Shown: positions 41,842-51,535, numbered from the stretch's first letter. The stretch is DNA of 64,000 nucleotides from Paenilisteria portnoyi (GCF_014322795.1 NZ_JAASTT010000003.1:174267-238266); one strand, 5' to 3'. Made by a program: numbers and translations. The notes: generated by a model not told the origin, from the letters alone.

Positions 41842-43731
41842 ATGATAGCACCAGAAAAGAGGAAACAACCAAAGCATCCATATCTAGTTAGGTCACTCAG
41901 AACACTAGGTCTTGGGCTCGTCCTATCCGTTATTTTGCACATTTTACTAGATGCATCGCTTAGTGGCTTCAACTTATCTGCTACTTTCGAAATGATCAAG
42001 ACATATCCGATTCCATTTTTACTCGGAATTTTAGTTCTCATGCTAGTATACTTATTTCTAATTTCGCTCATTGGAAACGTATGGGCAAGTAGCACCATTT
42101 TTGTTGGTACCTCCATCGTTGTAGCCTTCGCGAACAATCAGAAATTCCTGGAACGTGGCGAACCGCTTTACCCACAGGAATTTGAAATGATCACACAATG
42201 GCGTTTCATGCTCTCGATGCTCTCTACATGGCTCGTCGTACTTCTGTTCCTCGGAATCGCAGTCATCATCGCCATCGCCTGGATACTCGACCGCTACTCC
42301 CGCAAAATTTCAGCTAAATACTACGGTCGCGATTTCAAGTACTGGGACCAGAAGACGCTTATTATTCGCGCAGCAGGGCTCGTTTTCAGCGGAGTTCTCC
42401 TGTTCTCGCTCACGAACTTTCAAAGCTCTGATAATTGGCTTAGAAAGGCGTATAACATCGATGCTCAATGGAAAGACGTCGATCCGAAAGAAAGCTATCA
42501 ACAATATGGCTTTGTTGGAGGTCTCATTTATAGCGCCACAGCAAACATTATGGATAAACCAGTTAATTACACTGAATCACACATCAAAGACATAACGAAA
42601 AAATACAGCAAACTCGCGGACCAAATCAACGCAACACGCAAAAACAAACCGATGGATGACGTCAATATTGTCTACGTTATGAGCGAAAGTTTCAGTGATC
42701 CAACACGACTACATGGCGTAACAACTTCATCAGATCCAATTCCAGAAACTCGCAAAATTATGGAGAAATACCCGTCCGGATACAGTCTATCACAAGGATA
42801 CGGCGGTGGTACAGCTAACATCGAGTTCGAAGCTTTAACAGGACTTTCTATGTACAATATTAACCCACAAATCACATCACCATACCAGATGTTCCTTTAT
42901 CAAAAAGAAAATTTCCCATCCTTGGTGAGCTCGTTAAAACAAAATAACTATGAAACAATCGCGATTCATCCATTTAAACCGTCTTTTTACAGGCGCACAG
43001 ATGTATATAATGCTCTAGAATTCAATAAATTCATCAGTCGAGACGAAATGAAGCATACTGAAACGCTAGATGATAGCGAATATATTTCAGACGCATCCGC
43101 TTTTCAAGAAACATTAGACCAACTAAAAGCAAATAAAACATCGACCTTCATTCACCTCGTTACTATGCAAAATCACATGACCTACTGGGATAAATATATC
43201 AATACGATAGGCGTCGAGGGCATACCAGAGAAAAATAAACAGACCGTGGAGTCATACATCCAAGGAATCAAATACTCCGACGATGCCTTGAAAGACTTCG
43301 TGACAGAGCTCGATAACATGAAAGAAAAAACAATGGTCGTTTTCTGGGGAGATCATCTGCCTAGCGTGTTCCCAGAAGAAATAGTCAATCAGAATACGGA
43401 ACGAACAATGCATGAAACACCGTTATTCATGTATGCCAATTTCGATCTACCAAAAGAAGATTACGGCACAATCAGTCCCATTTACTTCGTTCCAAAAATG
43501 TTGGAGCTAACAGATAGTAAGGTTTCGCCATACTATGCATTGCTAACAGAAATGAGCAAAGAAGTTCAAGGCTTAGAGAAAAATGTCTTAATTAACGGCG
43601 AAAACCAAACCATCATTGAAGATCAATTATCTCCGAAAGCTAAAGAATATCTAGAGGACTATAAACTAATTGAGTATGATTTGGTAAGTGGGAAAGGTTA
43701 TTCCAAACCGACGTTGTTTAAAAATAAATAA
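41842..43731 (+). CDS. LTA synthase/sulfatase family membrane protein
   Basis: A 629-residue protein with five N-terminal helices (about residues 18-40, 52-73, 76-98, 127-150, 180-197) and an extracellular sulfatase-like domain from about 270. Active-site features: NIVYVMSESFSDPTRL (metal, normally with a nucleophile Thr in the following segment), GGGTANIEFEALTGLS (catalytic Thr) and VVFWGDHLPSVFPEE (metal Asp, His). LTA synthases polymerise glycerol phosphate from phosphatidylglycerol onto a glycolipid; some paralogs only prime (LtaP) or modify. It is slightly short and is not clearly LtaS itself. It is a single-gene unit ending in a perfect terminator. Confidence 0.85.
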   Translation: MIAPEKRKQPKHPYLVRSLRTLGLGLVLSVILHILLDASLSGFNLSATFEMIKTYPIPFLLGILVLMLVYLFLISLIGNVWASSTIFVGTSIVVAFANNQKFLERGEPLYPQEFEMITQWRFMLSMLSTWLVVLLFLGIAVIIAIAWILDRYSRKISAKYYGRDFKYWDQKTLIIRAAGLVFSGVLLFSLTNFQSSDNWLRKAYNIDAQWKDVDPKESYQQYGFVGGLIYSATANIMDKPVNYTESHIKDITKKYSKLADQINATRKNKPMDDVNIVYVMSESFSDPTRLHGVTTSSDPIPETRKIMEKYPSGYSLSQGYGGGTANIEFEALTGLSMYNINPQITSPYQMFLYQKENFPSLVSSLKQNNYETIAIHPFKPSFYRRTDVYNALEFNKFISRDEMKHTETLDDSEYISDASAFQETLDQLKANKTSTFIHLVTMQNHMTYWDKYINTIGVEGIPEKNKQTVESYIQGIKYSDDALKDFVTELDNMKEKTMVVFWGDHLPSVFPEEIVNQNTERTMHETPLFMYANFDLPKEDYGTISPIYFVPKMLELTDSKVSPYYALLTEMSKEVQGLEKNVLINGENQTIIEDQLSPKAKEYLEDYKLIEYDLVSGKGYSKPTLFKNK

Positions 43732-43772
43732 ACGAAATGAGGTATTTCCATTGGAAATACCTCATTTCGTTT
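43730..43772 (+). terminator. Terminator of the LTA synthase-family gene
   Basis: A perfect 20-bp stem (AAACGAAATGAGGTATTTCC at 43730-43749) with loop ATT and a T-run on the right arm. Confidence 0.9.
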
Positions 43773-43775
43773 TGC

Positions 43776-43812
43776 AAAAAAAAGAGACTCACAAAAGTGA
43801 GTCTCTTTTATC
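43776..43812 (-). terminator. Terminator of the cold-shock gene
   Basis: AAAGAGACTCAC (43781-43792) pairs with GTGAGTCTCTTT (43797-43808). A-run on plus gives a T-run for minus-strand transcription. Confidence 0.88.
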
Positions 43813-43820
43813 AGCTAAAA

Positions 43821-44057
<237 letters not shown>

Positions 44058-44206
44058 TTACTATTCCTGCTTAGCGGTACGAAGTGGAAAGTTATTCACT
44101 AATCATTTCTTCACCAACAAAAATAAGTCTAGTTAAATATATCATGCTTTCTTTAATAAAGCAAACATTAACTCTTTATTATCTTCTTTCTAGTAAATCA
44201 GGATCT

Positions 44207-44908
44207 TTAAAATGGCTCTGGTAGGCTGTTTGCATCTAATAATTCTTTCAGCTTTATTACATCAGAAATAATCCAAGGCTTCTTATTAGATATCAAAACT
44301 TTATCTTCCCGCAGACCTAATAAAACTTTTGATGTGTAGCCCTTAGAAGTATTAGAAAGTTCAGCCAAGCGCTCGTAGGTAAGGAAAATAGGTAATTCAA
44401 CTACATTAGTATCTTTGTGAAAACCAAGGTCAATCAAGGACAGTAAACTAAAATAAATCCGTTCCTTTGAATTAAGACGATCTTTTACAGCTAATCCGTA
44501 CAATTCCTTGCGAGTGCGTGCAGTATAGCTTAATAAGATATAATTCCTAGGATCTTCAAGCAGTAATGTTTGTTTGAAGAAGGCAAAATCAATTTTCCAC
44601 CAAACAACATCCGTCAAGGCTTCAAGTCGTGACTTAGTAGGTATATCTTCCTCATATAAAGGTAGAAACGGAAAACTGCCAGAACGAACAAAAAAACTGA
44701 ATGTCTTCCCAGTTTGCCCCTCATACGTATATTTGACATAGCCGCTTTCAATTAAATAGAAGTGTTCTCTCCTTTTGCCGAACATTAGTTCCTGTCCCAT
44801 TGGAAATCTTTCTTGAATACAGTGATGATTAAATTGCGCATCTTTTTTTAGCAGTTTTAAGATGTTGGAACTCGTTGCAAAGTTATCGATGGTTTCTTTT
44901 AGGTACAT
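44207..44908 (-). CDS. Crp/Fnr superfamily regulator 1
   Basis: A 233-residue regulator with an N-terminal cyclic-nucleotide-binding-like beta-barrel (about residues 30-120) and a C-terminal winged helix (LTYERLAELSNTSKGYTSKVLLGLREDKVLI, about residues 180-210). It lacks the RGELxGE cAMP-binding motif, and it lacks the Fnr cysteines (only one Cys is present). It is in the same superfamily as the Listeria virulence regulator PrfA. AAGGGGGAGCCACC precedes the start on the minus strand. It is divergent from two further Crp-like genes and the exopolysaccharide locus. Low overall identity to those two suggests old divergence. Confidence 0.78.
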   Translation of the reverse strand: MYLKETIDNFATSSNILKLLKKDAQFNHHCIQERFPMGQELMFGKRREHFYLIESGYVKYTYEGQTGKTFSFFVRSGSFPFLPLYEEDIPTKSRLEALTDVVWWKIDFAFFKQTLLLEDPRNYILLSYTARTRKELYGLAVKDRLNSKERIYFSLLSLIDLGFHKDTNVVELPIFLTYERLAELSNTSKGYTSKVLLGLREDKVLISNKKPWIISDVIKLKELLDANSLPEPF

Positions 44909-45060
44909 GGTGGCTCCCCCTTCAATAGAATGTTATACAAAAAGAATAGTTCTTGTACGACTGTTCATCTAGAGCACTAATTTTATAAAAAGAGTACTAG
45001 TATCATTGTTATTAAATTGTTCATGATTATCAAAAAAGAAGTGTAAATATAACATAATAG

Positions 45061-45156
45061 ACATTTTTATGTGAATCTAGAGGAATAAAATTGATAGAAA
45101 ATCGTCATTGAAGCAATAGATAGGTTCAAGAAGTACTGCAATCGAAGCGTTATACT
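45061..45156 (+). promoter_or_regulatory. Duplicated regulatory module, copy 1 (Crp-like gene)
   Basis: The palindrome-like ACATTTTTATGT (45061-45072) and the -10 TTATACT (TATACT at 45151-45156) are exactly 90 bp apart, start to start. The same pair with the same 90-bp distance occurs at 51350 and 51440. There is no -35 near 45130, which suggests activator dependence. The leader to ATG 45451 would be about 290 nt and holds no clear frame. Confidence 0.6.
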
Positions 45157-45450
45157 GAGTGTGTTAGAAAAACAGCATAACTAGTGAAAACCGTTGAGTC
45201 CTTAGCTTTAGAATAACATACAAATGACTTTCATGTACAAGAATTAACTCAAAGCATGCGTTATTCCTGACAACTTGAACGATGGTGGTAACATTAGTAA
45301 GAAAAATGGTCAAAAAATGCATTTAAGGCAATAATGTAACACAATGTACAATATTAGTGCTCATAAACAAGAAATATTGTATTTTTTTTAAAAGTATTCA
45401 GTGATAACATACAGGTATGGCACTGGATAAAACTAAGAGAGGTGAGCTTC

Positions 45451-46101
45451 ATGGCTACATTAGAAAAAGATATTAATTTACAACAGATTCTTACACAATA
45501 TCATGATAACAATCAGCATTCTAATAATATCCGAATGATGGATGTTAAAAAGGGCGATACCATATGGGATTTCTCCAGTAAGTCCGATATATATTTGTTC
45601 AATATGAACGGAATTGTATATTTTGAAGAGAAGATAGCTATCCCTACAAAAGAAAAGAGTATACTAAATGCTTTTCTTCTATTTAAGAATCAATCATGTG
45701 ATCTAGAATGGCTTTCTATTGATAAAAACGCAGAAAAGTCTTTGACAGCTTTATCGGAGTGCAGAATTATACTGGTTAATAAAGCTTTTTTAAATCGATT
45801 ACTTGAAAATATGTCAAGAACGTCTGAGAAGTATCATATCAGATCCCAGCAAGAAATGTTTAAGCAATTACTGCAAATTAAATCATACTGGATGTTATTA
45901 CCGGCTGAGCAACGAGTTTTTGAAGTAATTGCCTGGTGTATTACATCAAACAATTCAGGAGCTTTGCCGAATTGTATTACACAAGAGATAATAGCTAAAC
46001 TTAGTAACTCAAGCAGAGAGTATGTCAATCTAATATTAAGTAAGTTCAAAAAACAAGGCGTGATATCACTGAAGCCAATTATTATAACCAAAGTTTTCTA
46101 A
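45451..46101 (+). CDS. Crp/Fnr superfamily regulator 2
   Basis: A 216-residue protein. The N-terminal half is beta-rich and diverged. The C-terminal winged helix is clearer (ITQEIIAKLSNSSREYVNLILSKFKKQGVI, about residues 175-205). The frame opens at GTG 45442, but AGAGGTGA and ATG 45451 are better placed. The gene is AT-rich compared with the window average. It lies 24 bp before the third Crp-like gene, so the two are cotranscribed. The promoter module resembles that of the epimerase gene at 51536, so this regulator may sit in the same circuit. No ligand-binding signature is visible. Confidence 0.7.
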   Translation: MATLEKDINLQQILTQYHDNNQHSNNIRMMDVKKGDTIWDFSSKSDIYLFNMNGIVYFEEKIAIPTKEKSILNAFLLFKNQSCDLEWLSIDKNAEKSLTALSECRIILVNKAFLNRLLENMSRTSEKYHIRSQQEMFKQLLQIKSYWMLLPAEQRVFEVIAWCITSNNSGALPNCITQEIIAKLSNSSREYVNLILSKFKKQGVISLKPIIITKVF

Positions 46102-46125
46102 AGTTTTTGGAAGGAAGTAGTATAC

Positions 46126-46845
46126 ATGAGCACACTTTTCGCGGAGCTATATAATCGAGAGACTGTGGAAGGTCGGTTTAACGCCAATCGATTACTTGAA
46201 CTTCTTAAAGAAGATCCTGTTTATAGAGTAGCATACAAGAAAATGGAAATCCCTAAAAATACAGAGTTGAACTCAACGCATATTTTAGATGAGCATATTC
46301 ATTTTTTAGAGAAGGGGATTGTTTCCTATGAATATGAAGATCAGATTATATCTTTCTCAAGCGAAGGTGACATTCTTGGGATGAACGATATTTTTATACC
46401 GAAAGCAAGTAAGTATAACGTTAGGACAATCACAGAAACTACTATATACACATTTTCGAAACAAGATGTGTTAAATAACATTTTTAGTATGCAAGAGGGG
46501 TGGTTGTTTTTATATTTGAATAATCAAAATTATAATACCCTAGTGGCAGAAAAATATATGCTCATGCGCCAAATTGGCAAGACGAGGTTAAAAAATATTC
46601 TGGTGGATATCGCTGAGAAGTATGGATATCCAGATGATGATGGCATAAAGATACCAGAATGTTTTACAAGAAAAGATATTGCTAACTATGCCAATTTAAG
46701 TACGAATTCTATGTCTCAAATTTGTAAGATATTGGAGAATGAGAATTTCTGTGTTATTAAATCAAAACAGTTCATTCTATTAAATACAAATACTAAAAAC
46801 AGGAATGCTTTCACCAATAATAGCGTGAAGCAACGAAAGGAATAA
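46126..46845 (+). CDS. Crp/Fnr superfamily regulator 3
   Basis: A 239-residue protein with a cNMP-binding-like barrel (about residues 40-125; HFLEKGIVSYEYEDQIISFSSEGDILG) and a winged helix (FTRKDIANYANLSTNSMSQICKILENENF). The GDILG and following segment are closer to the classical Crp core than in its neighbour. GGAAGGAAG precedes ATG 46126. It is the second gene of a two-regulator unit and is followed after three bases by the lipoprotein gene, so all three probably share one transcript that may continue into the polysaccharide genes. Confidence 0.75.
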   Translation: MSTLFAELYNRETVEGRFNANRLLELLKEDPVYRVAYKKMEIPKNTELNSTHILDEHIHFLEKGIVSYEYEDQIISFSSEGDILGMNDIFIPKASKYNVRTITETTIYTFSKQDVLNNIFSMQEGWLFLYLNNQNYNTLVAEKYMLMRQIGKTRLKNILVDIAEKYGYPDDDGIKIPECFTRKDIANYANLSTNSMSQICKILENENFCVIKSKQFILLNTNTKNRNAFTNNSVKQRKE

Positions 46846-46848
46846 ATC

Positions 46849-47352
46849 ATGAAAAAATTAACTAAAATTACAAATACAGCAGCAATCTTAACTTGTTCGG
46901 CGCTTCTTTTGACTGGGTGTGGAAATACAAATGATTCGTCATCACAAGCTGCAAAACAGACGGAGACAACAAAAAAAGACCAAGCAGACCTTAATAAGAT
47001 GAAAACAACAAAACAATTGGAAATTACACCTACCAAAGTAAGCAACGAAGTATCACCAGAAGAAAATAAAAAAGGAAATAAGATAGTTAAAATCCACTAT
47101 AAGATTAAGAATACATCAGATAAAGATTTCACGGTAGCAGCTAATGATTTCATTATTAATATTGGTGAGAATTACTACTACATGGGAAGTGGCATCAACT
47201 ATGCAGACGCAATTAAGCCAGGTGCAACATCAGAAGGAGACGGTTATTATGAAATTCCAAAAGATTATAACGAATTTAAATTGATGTATCAACCGCTGAG
47301 CAATGAAGAACGTGCTGCATGGGATATTATTGTTCCACAAGATAAGAAATAA
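46849..47352 (+). CDS. DUF4352-like lipoprotein
   Basis: A 167-residue exported lipoprotein. Signal peptide MKKLTKITNTAAILTCSALL ends in lipobox LTGC; the mature protein has a Ser/Thr/Lys-rich linker followed by an Ig-like DUF4352-type domain (KIVKIHYKIKNTSDKDFTVAANDF, about residues 82-106, then INYADAIKPGATSEGDGYYEIP). Such domains are known in lipoproteins of many Firmicutes, usually with unknown ligands. It lies between the Crp-like regulators and the glycosyltransferase gene, so it may assist polysaccharide export or attachment. That is inference from position. Confidence 0.72.
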   Translation: MKKLTKITNTAAILTCSALLLTGCGNTNDSSSQAAKQTETTKKDQADLNKMKTTKQLEITPTKVSNEVSPEENKKGNKIVKIHYKIKNTSDKDFTVAANDFIINIGENYYYMGSGINYADAIKPGATSEGDGYYEIPKDYNEFKLMYQPLSNEERAAWDIIVPQDKK

Positions 47353-47366
47353 GGAGCGTTGAGCTA

Positions 47367-48614
47367 TTGAAAATATTATATCTTCATCAATATTTTGCTA
47401 CTCGTAATTCACATACAGCAACGAGGTCTTATGAATTTGCAAAGAAACTCATCGAAAAAGGTCACGAAGTATGTATGCTTACGACAGATACGTTTTTAGC
47501 TGGAGATACATCATATAAAGAAGAAAAAAATGTGAAGTATTATCGTATTGATGGCATTGAGGTCATTGCAATCAAAAACGACTATTCTAACTATATGGGA
47601 TTGGTAAAAAGAGGATGGTCTTTCTTTTCCTACATGCAACAAGCATACAAAATTGGTAAGAAGTTGACAGGAATGGACATCATGTTCTCCACTTCGACAC
47701 CATTAACTATTGCGATACCAACATTGCGACTACAAAAGAAATTGAAAATACCCTTTGTATTTGAAGTTAGGGATTTATGGCCAGAAGCTCCGAAACAAAT
47801 GGAAGCTATCAAATCCAATTTTATTTTAAATAGACTCAGTAAATTAGAAGTAAAAGTTTACCGAAAAGCAGACCATATTATCAGTTTATCCCCTGGTATG
47901 ACGGAGGGAATTATCGACACAGGTATAGATCCAAAGAAGATTACGATGGTATCCAATTTATCAGATTTAAACCTATTCGATCTAGAAAAAGATTATGCGA
48001 ACGAGCAACAAGTATGGCTCGAGAAATTCCAGTTAAATAACAAGTTTCTTCTATTACATTTGGGTGCGATGGGAGAGGCTAATGGATTGGACTATTTAGT
48101 AGAAGCGGCGAAGATACTAAAAGAGAAGAATCAAGAAGATATCAGAATTGTGATTGGCGGCGACGGGAAAAGCAAGCCAAGGCTAGAAGCGTATTGTATC
48201 CAACATAAATTGACAAATGTTATTTTCTTAGGGCATGTTCCGCGTAGTGATGTTCCGATGATTACGAGTTTAGCCAATGTTACAATGACATGCTTCAAAC
48301 CGTTACCAATTTTGGCAACCAATTCACCAAATAAGTTCTTTGATTCGATGGCAGCCGGTAAGCCGATTATTGTGAACTCGAACGGTTGGACGAAAGATAT
48401 CGTTGAGAATTATGAAATTGGATATTATGTAGACCCTGAAAAACCACGAGATTTGGCGGATTTACTCATCGAATTGGAGCAGCAACGGGAATCATTAGCA
48501 GAGTTACAGCCAAGAATTCGAGAGATTGCAGAAGAACATTACAGCGCGGAGAAACTTGCGAATAATGTAGAACAAATTTTGGTTGAATCGCTTGAGAGGA
48601 GCAAATTATTGTGA
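47367..48614 (+). CDS. GT4 family glycosyltransferase (WbuB-like)
   Basis: A 415-residue cytoplasmic/peripheral glycosyltransferase with GT-B fold. It begins MKILYLHQYFATRNSHTATRS, typical of WbuB-type enzymes, and has a C-terminal sugar-nucleotide domain (LLLHLGAMGEANGLDYLVEAA, then NSPNKFFDSMAAGKPIIV with the E/D-x7-E-like region). It transfers a sugar from a nucleotide donor to the lipid-linked repeat unit. TTG 47367 with AAGGAG is the start. It overlaps the next gene by four bases. It is the first glycan-building gene of the locus. Confidence 0.83.
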   Translation: MKILYLHQYFATRNSHTATRSYEFAKKLIEKGHEVCMLTTDTFLAGDTSYKEEKNVKYYRIDGIEVIAIKNDYSNYMGLVKRGWSFFSYMQQAYKIGKKLTGMDIMFSTSTPLTIAIPTLRLQKKLKIPFVFEVRDLWPEAPKQMEAIKSNFILNRLSKLEVKVYRKADHIISLSPGMTEGIIDTGIDPKKITMVSNLSDLNLFDLEKDYANEQQVWLEKFQLNNKFLLLHLGAMGEANGLDYLVEAAKILKEKNQEDIRIVIGGDGKSKPRLEAYCIQHKLTNVIFLGHVPRSDVPMITSLANVTMTCFKPLPILATNSPNKFFDSMAAGKPIIVNSNGWTKDIVENYEIGYYVDPEKPRDLADLLIELEQQRESLAELQPRIREIAEEHYSAEKLANNVEQILVESLERSKLL

Positions 48615-49930
48615 ATATAGTAGTTATTGGTACAGGATATGTTGGATTAGTTACAGGTGTAGCGCTGTCAGAAATAGGACATGACGTTTGTTGCATTGAT
48701 ATTGATACGAAGAAAGTAGCAAAGCTGAAGCAAGCTATTTCGCCGATTTATGAACCAGGTATTGAAGCTTTAATCGAAAAGAATATCAAAGCTGGTAGAC
48801 TTTCATTCAGTACAGATTTAAAACAGGCCGTAGCGGATAGTTCGGTTGTTTATCTAGCAGTTGGTACACCTCAAAAATCAGATGGCTCAGCGAATCTCGA
48901 TTATATCGAAGAGGCAGCAGCGAACATTGCCCAATCGATAGTTCAAGATACGGTAGTTGTTGTAAAGAGTACTGTGCCAGTAGGGACAAACCGTTATTTA
49001 AAAGAGTTTATCCAAAATCAAACGCCTTACAAAATCTCGATTGTTTCTAATCCTGAATTTTTAAGAGAAGGTGTTGCAGTGCATGACGTATTCCATGGTG
49101 ATCGGATTGTGCTTGGTGCAGATGATGCGGAAGCACTTGAAAAACTAGAAATGATAAATCAAGGCTTTCATATTCCAATTTTTAAGACGGCTCTGGAAAG
49201 TGCTGAAATGATTAAGTATGCATCCAATGCCTTTTTAGCCACCAAAATCAGTTTTATTAATGAAATTGCTAATATTTGTGAAAAAACGGGTGGCGATATT
49301 CGCGAAATCAGCGCAGGCATGGGAATGGATAGTCGAATTGGAGGTGCCTTTTTACAAGCGGGCATTGGATATGGCGGTTCTTGTTTTCCAAAAGATACGT
49401 TGGCGTTGAACCATATTGCCAAAAATGTCGGTTATGATTTCGGGTTAATACAGTCTGTGATTGATGCAAATAAAGTGCAACAATTGAAGTTAGTCGAGGT
49501 TCTAAAATCACATTATAGTGATTTAACGGGTAAGAAAATTGCTCTTTTAGGAGTTGCATTTAAGCCAGAAACAGATGATATTCGTGAAGCAGCATCTGAG
49601 GTTATCATTGAAGAACTTTTACGTGGCGGAGCTAAAGTATCTATTTTCGATCCAGTTGCTTCTGCCAATATGAAGGCTGTATTTGGAAATGCGATTCATG
49701 TTGCTGATACCGTTTCTGATGTTTTGTATCAAGCAGACGCGGCATTGGTTGTGACAGAGTGGAATGAAATTAAGAACATCCAGTTGGCAGAATTCACATC
49801 ACAAATGAATCATCCAGTCGTGTTGGACGGGCGGTTAGTATTTGATAATTTGGAAATGAAGCGAGCAGGTATTAGCTACTACTCCGTTGGGACTGGCACG
49901 CTAGAAATCAATGAACCAGTATATATTTGA
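48611..49930 (+). CDS. UDP-glucose 6-dehydrogenase (TuaD/Ugd type)
   Basis: A 439-residue enzyme oxidising UDP-glucose (or a related UDP-sugar) to the uronic acid. N-terminal NAD motif VVIGTGYVGLVTGVALS (residues 4-20); catalytic Cys in GIGYGGSCFPKDTLAL (about residue 260); C-terminal UDP-binding domain with KIALLGVAFKPETDDIREA. Starts at GTG 48611 overlapping the previous stop. Uronic acid in the polymer is therefore likely, making it acidic. UDP-glucose is the default substrate but UDP-HexNAc oxidation is possible. Confidence 0.88.
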   Translation: MNIVVIGTGYVGLVTGVALSEIGHDVCCIDIDTKKVAKLKQAISPIYEPGIEALIEKNIKAGRLSFSTDLKQAVADSSVVYLAVGTPQKSDGSANLDYIEEAAANIAQSIVQDTVVVVKSTVPVGTNRYLKEFIQNQTPYKISIVSNPEFLREGVAVHDVFHGDRIVLGADDAEALEKLEMINQGFHIPIFKTALESAEMIKYASNAFLATKISFINEIANICEKTGGDIREISAGMGMDSRIGGAFLQAGIGYGGSCFPKDTLALNHIAKNVGYDFGLIQSVIDANKVQQLKLVEVLKSHYSDLTGKKIALLGVAFKPETDDIREAASEVIIEELLRGGAKVSIFDPVASANMKAVFGNAIHVADTVSDVLYQADAALVVTEWNEIKNIQLAEFTSQMNHPVVLDGRLVFDNLEMKRAGISYYSVGTGTLEINEPVYI

Positions 49931-49948
49931 GGGTGAGGTTAAAAAATT

Positions 49949-50542
49949 ATGTTGATAATTAAAACAGTCGCTGATACCATCGTAGCTGCCATAGCCATCG
50001 TTATTCTATGTATTCCGATGGCTATATTGACACTAGTTCTTGCCATTTATTACAAAGGAAATCCGATTTATATGTCACAAAGACCGGGACTTCACGGGAA
50101 AGCATTCCGGTTCTATAAATTTAAATCAATGAAAGAATTATATGACGAGGAAGGGAATCTGTTGCCAGACGAACAGAGGCTCACAAGGGTAGGTAGTCTC
50201 TTGCGAAAAACGAGTATTGATGAATTACCCCAATTAATAAATGTTGTAAAAGGGGACATGAGTCTGGTGGGGCCAAGGCCACTATTGCTTGAATATAACA
50301 ATCTATACACGGAAGAAGAGCGGAAACGATTAGACATGAAACCTGGAATAACAGGTTGGGCACAAGTGAATGGCAGAAATGAAATTGATTGGAAAACGAA
50401 ATTTCGAATGGATGTTACCTACGTAACGCAATATTCCTTACTTTTTGACATAAAAATTATTTTGCTAACTATCAAAGTGATTATTAAGAAAGAAGGCGTT
50501 AGTCAGGATGGATTTGTTTCGGCAGAGAGATACAGAGGTTAG
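49949..50542 (+). CDS. Bacterial sugar transferase (priming glycosylphosphotransferase)
   Basis: A 197-residue membrane protein of the short PglC-like type. One N-terminal re-entrant or transmembrane helix (VADTIVAAIAIVILCIPMAIL) is followed by the catalytic core: KGNPIYMSQRPGLHGKAFRFYKFKSM, RVGSLLRKTSIDELPQLINV, MSLVGPRPLL and PGITGWAQVNGRN. These match the PF02397 family, which attaches the first sugar-1-phosphate to undecaprenyl phosphate. Its short form suggests diNAcBac or HexNAc priming. Its 3' end overlaps the acetyltransferase gene by 35 bp, an arrangement also typical for pglC-pglD-like pairs. Confidence 0.88.
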   Translation: MLIIKTVADTIVAAIAIVILCIPMAILTLVLAIYYKGNPIYMSQRPGLHGKAFRFYKFKSMKELYDEEGNLLPDEQRLTRVGSLLRKTSIDELPQLINVVKGDMSLVGPRPLLLEYNNLYTEEERKRLDMKPGITGWAQVNGRNEIDWKTKFRMDVTYVTQYSLLFDIKIILLTIKVIIKKEGVSQDGFVSAERYRG

Positions 50543-51242
50543 AAAGAAGCTTGTTATTATTGGTAGCGGGTCCCAAGGAAGAATGATTCGTAATGTCATC
50601 GAGAATTATGATTTAGGATTTTGTGTTTGGGGATTTTTAGACGAGCAGTATGAGTCGGTTTTTTTTGAAGATGGTATGAAGCGCGGACCAGTTTCGCTGG
50701 CTGAATCACTTTACCAAGATGAAAATATATCCTTTATTATTGCGATTGGAGATCCAGAAAATAAATTTGAAGTCGCCGAAAGTCTTGGCTTTCAAGAAGA
50801 GCGATATGCAACAATTATTCATCCTTACGCGTATGTGGACCCCTCTACACATGTTGGATATGGTGTGTACGTATCGGCGAATGCGACGGTGATGCATCAA
50901 GGAATGATTGGGAATCATACTTTTATTTTAGCGGGCGCAACATTGGAATACGAGACGCGTGTTGCAGATTGCGTGTTGATTGCCGCCAACACCACTATAT
51001 CAGGCAATGTAGCTATTCAAAATCAGGTATTTATAGGAGCAGGCTCTGTTATTACACAAGGGAAGAAGATTGGCTCGCATACGATTATTGCTGCAAATGC
51101 CACTGTTTTAAAAGATGTGCCGGATTATAGCATCGCGATTGGAACGCCAGCAGAGGTAAGAGTCAAAAGTAGTGAGAAAAGCGCTGTGAATAAATTGGTT
51201 AAATCGACTACAAAAACAAATGTTGTCCGCGAAGAACAGTAA
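50508..51242 (+). CDS. NeuD/PglD-like sugar O/N-acetyltransferase
   Basis: A 244-residue protein with an N-terminal PglD nucleotide-sugar binding domain (KLVIIGSGSQGRMIRNVIE) and a C-terminal left-handed beta helix of hexapeptide repeats (VGYGVYVSANATVMHQGMIG... IIAANATVLKDVPDYSIAIGTPAEV, about residues 115-225). Such enzymes acetylate an amino sugar on UDP. It overlaps the sugar transferase gene by 35 bp; no strong RBS precedes ATG 50508, so coupling is likely. Its last residues are basic (KSTTKTNVVREEQ) and beyond the usual end. Together with the dehydratase downstream, this suggests a bacillosamine-like sugar, though I see no aminotransferase. Confidence 0.82.
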   Translation: MDLFRQRDTEVRKKLVIIGSGSQGRMIRNVIENYDLGFCVWGFLDEQYESVFFEDGMKRGPVSLAESLYQDENISFIIAIGDPENKFEVAESLGFQEERYATIIHPYAYVDPSTHVGYGVYVSANATVMHQGMIGNHTFILAGATLEYETRVADCVLIAANTTISGNVAIQNQVFIGAGSVITQGKKIGSHTIIAANATVLKDVPDYSIAIGTPAEVRVKSSEKSAVNKLVKSTTKTNVVREEQ

Positions 51243-51349
51243 GCAACAATGCATTCTAATAGATGAATAAATGCTCGTAAAAGATACCATTTTTTTTGTT
51301 CATTAAATGTTCATTATTCTATAAAAAAGCAGCCTATATGAAATAATGG

Positions 51350-51445
51350 ACATTTTAATGTGCATCGGGAGGAATAATCAATCGCGGAAGTTGCTTGGAC
51401 AGTAACAAAGGGCTGAAAAATATATTATTTAAGAAGCATTATACT
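51350..51445 (+). promoter_or_regulatory. Duplicated regulatory module, copy 2 (internal exopolysaccharide promoter)
   Basis: ACATTTTAATGT (51350-51361) and TATACT (51440-51445) repeat the geometry and flanks of the module at 45061-45156 (GAGGAATAA after the palindrome; AAGC-TTATACT, then TGTT-AAAAACA and TGAG-CTTAG). GTTCATTA repeats directly just upstream (51299-51319). The intergenic region of 293 bp implies a separate promoter for the second half of the locus. Confidence 0.6.
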
Positions 51446-51535
51446 TAAGGTGTTCAAAAAAACAAAGGCACCAAAAACACTGAGCTACTTAGACGAGTGA
51501 TCGAACAAAAAAATAAATCATTGGAGTGATACGCC

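Noticed and set aside
45157..45450. Search for a riboswitch or tRNA in the 290-nt leader of the second Crp-like gene
   Set aside because: No T-box, tRNA-like or known aptamer pattern could be recognised by eye.
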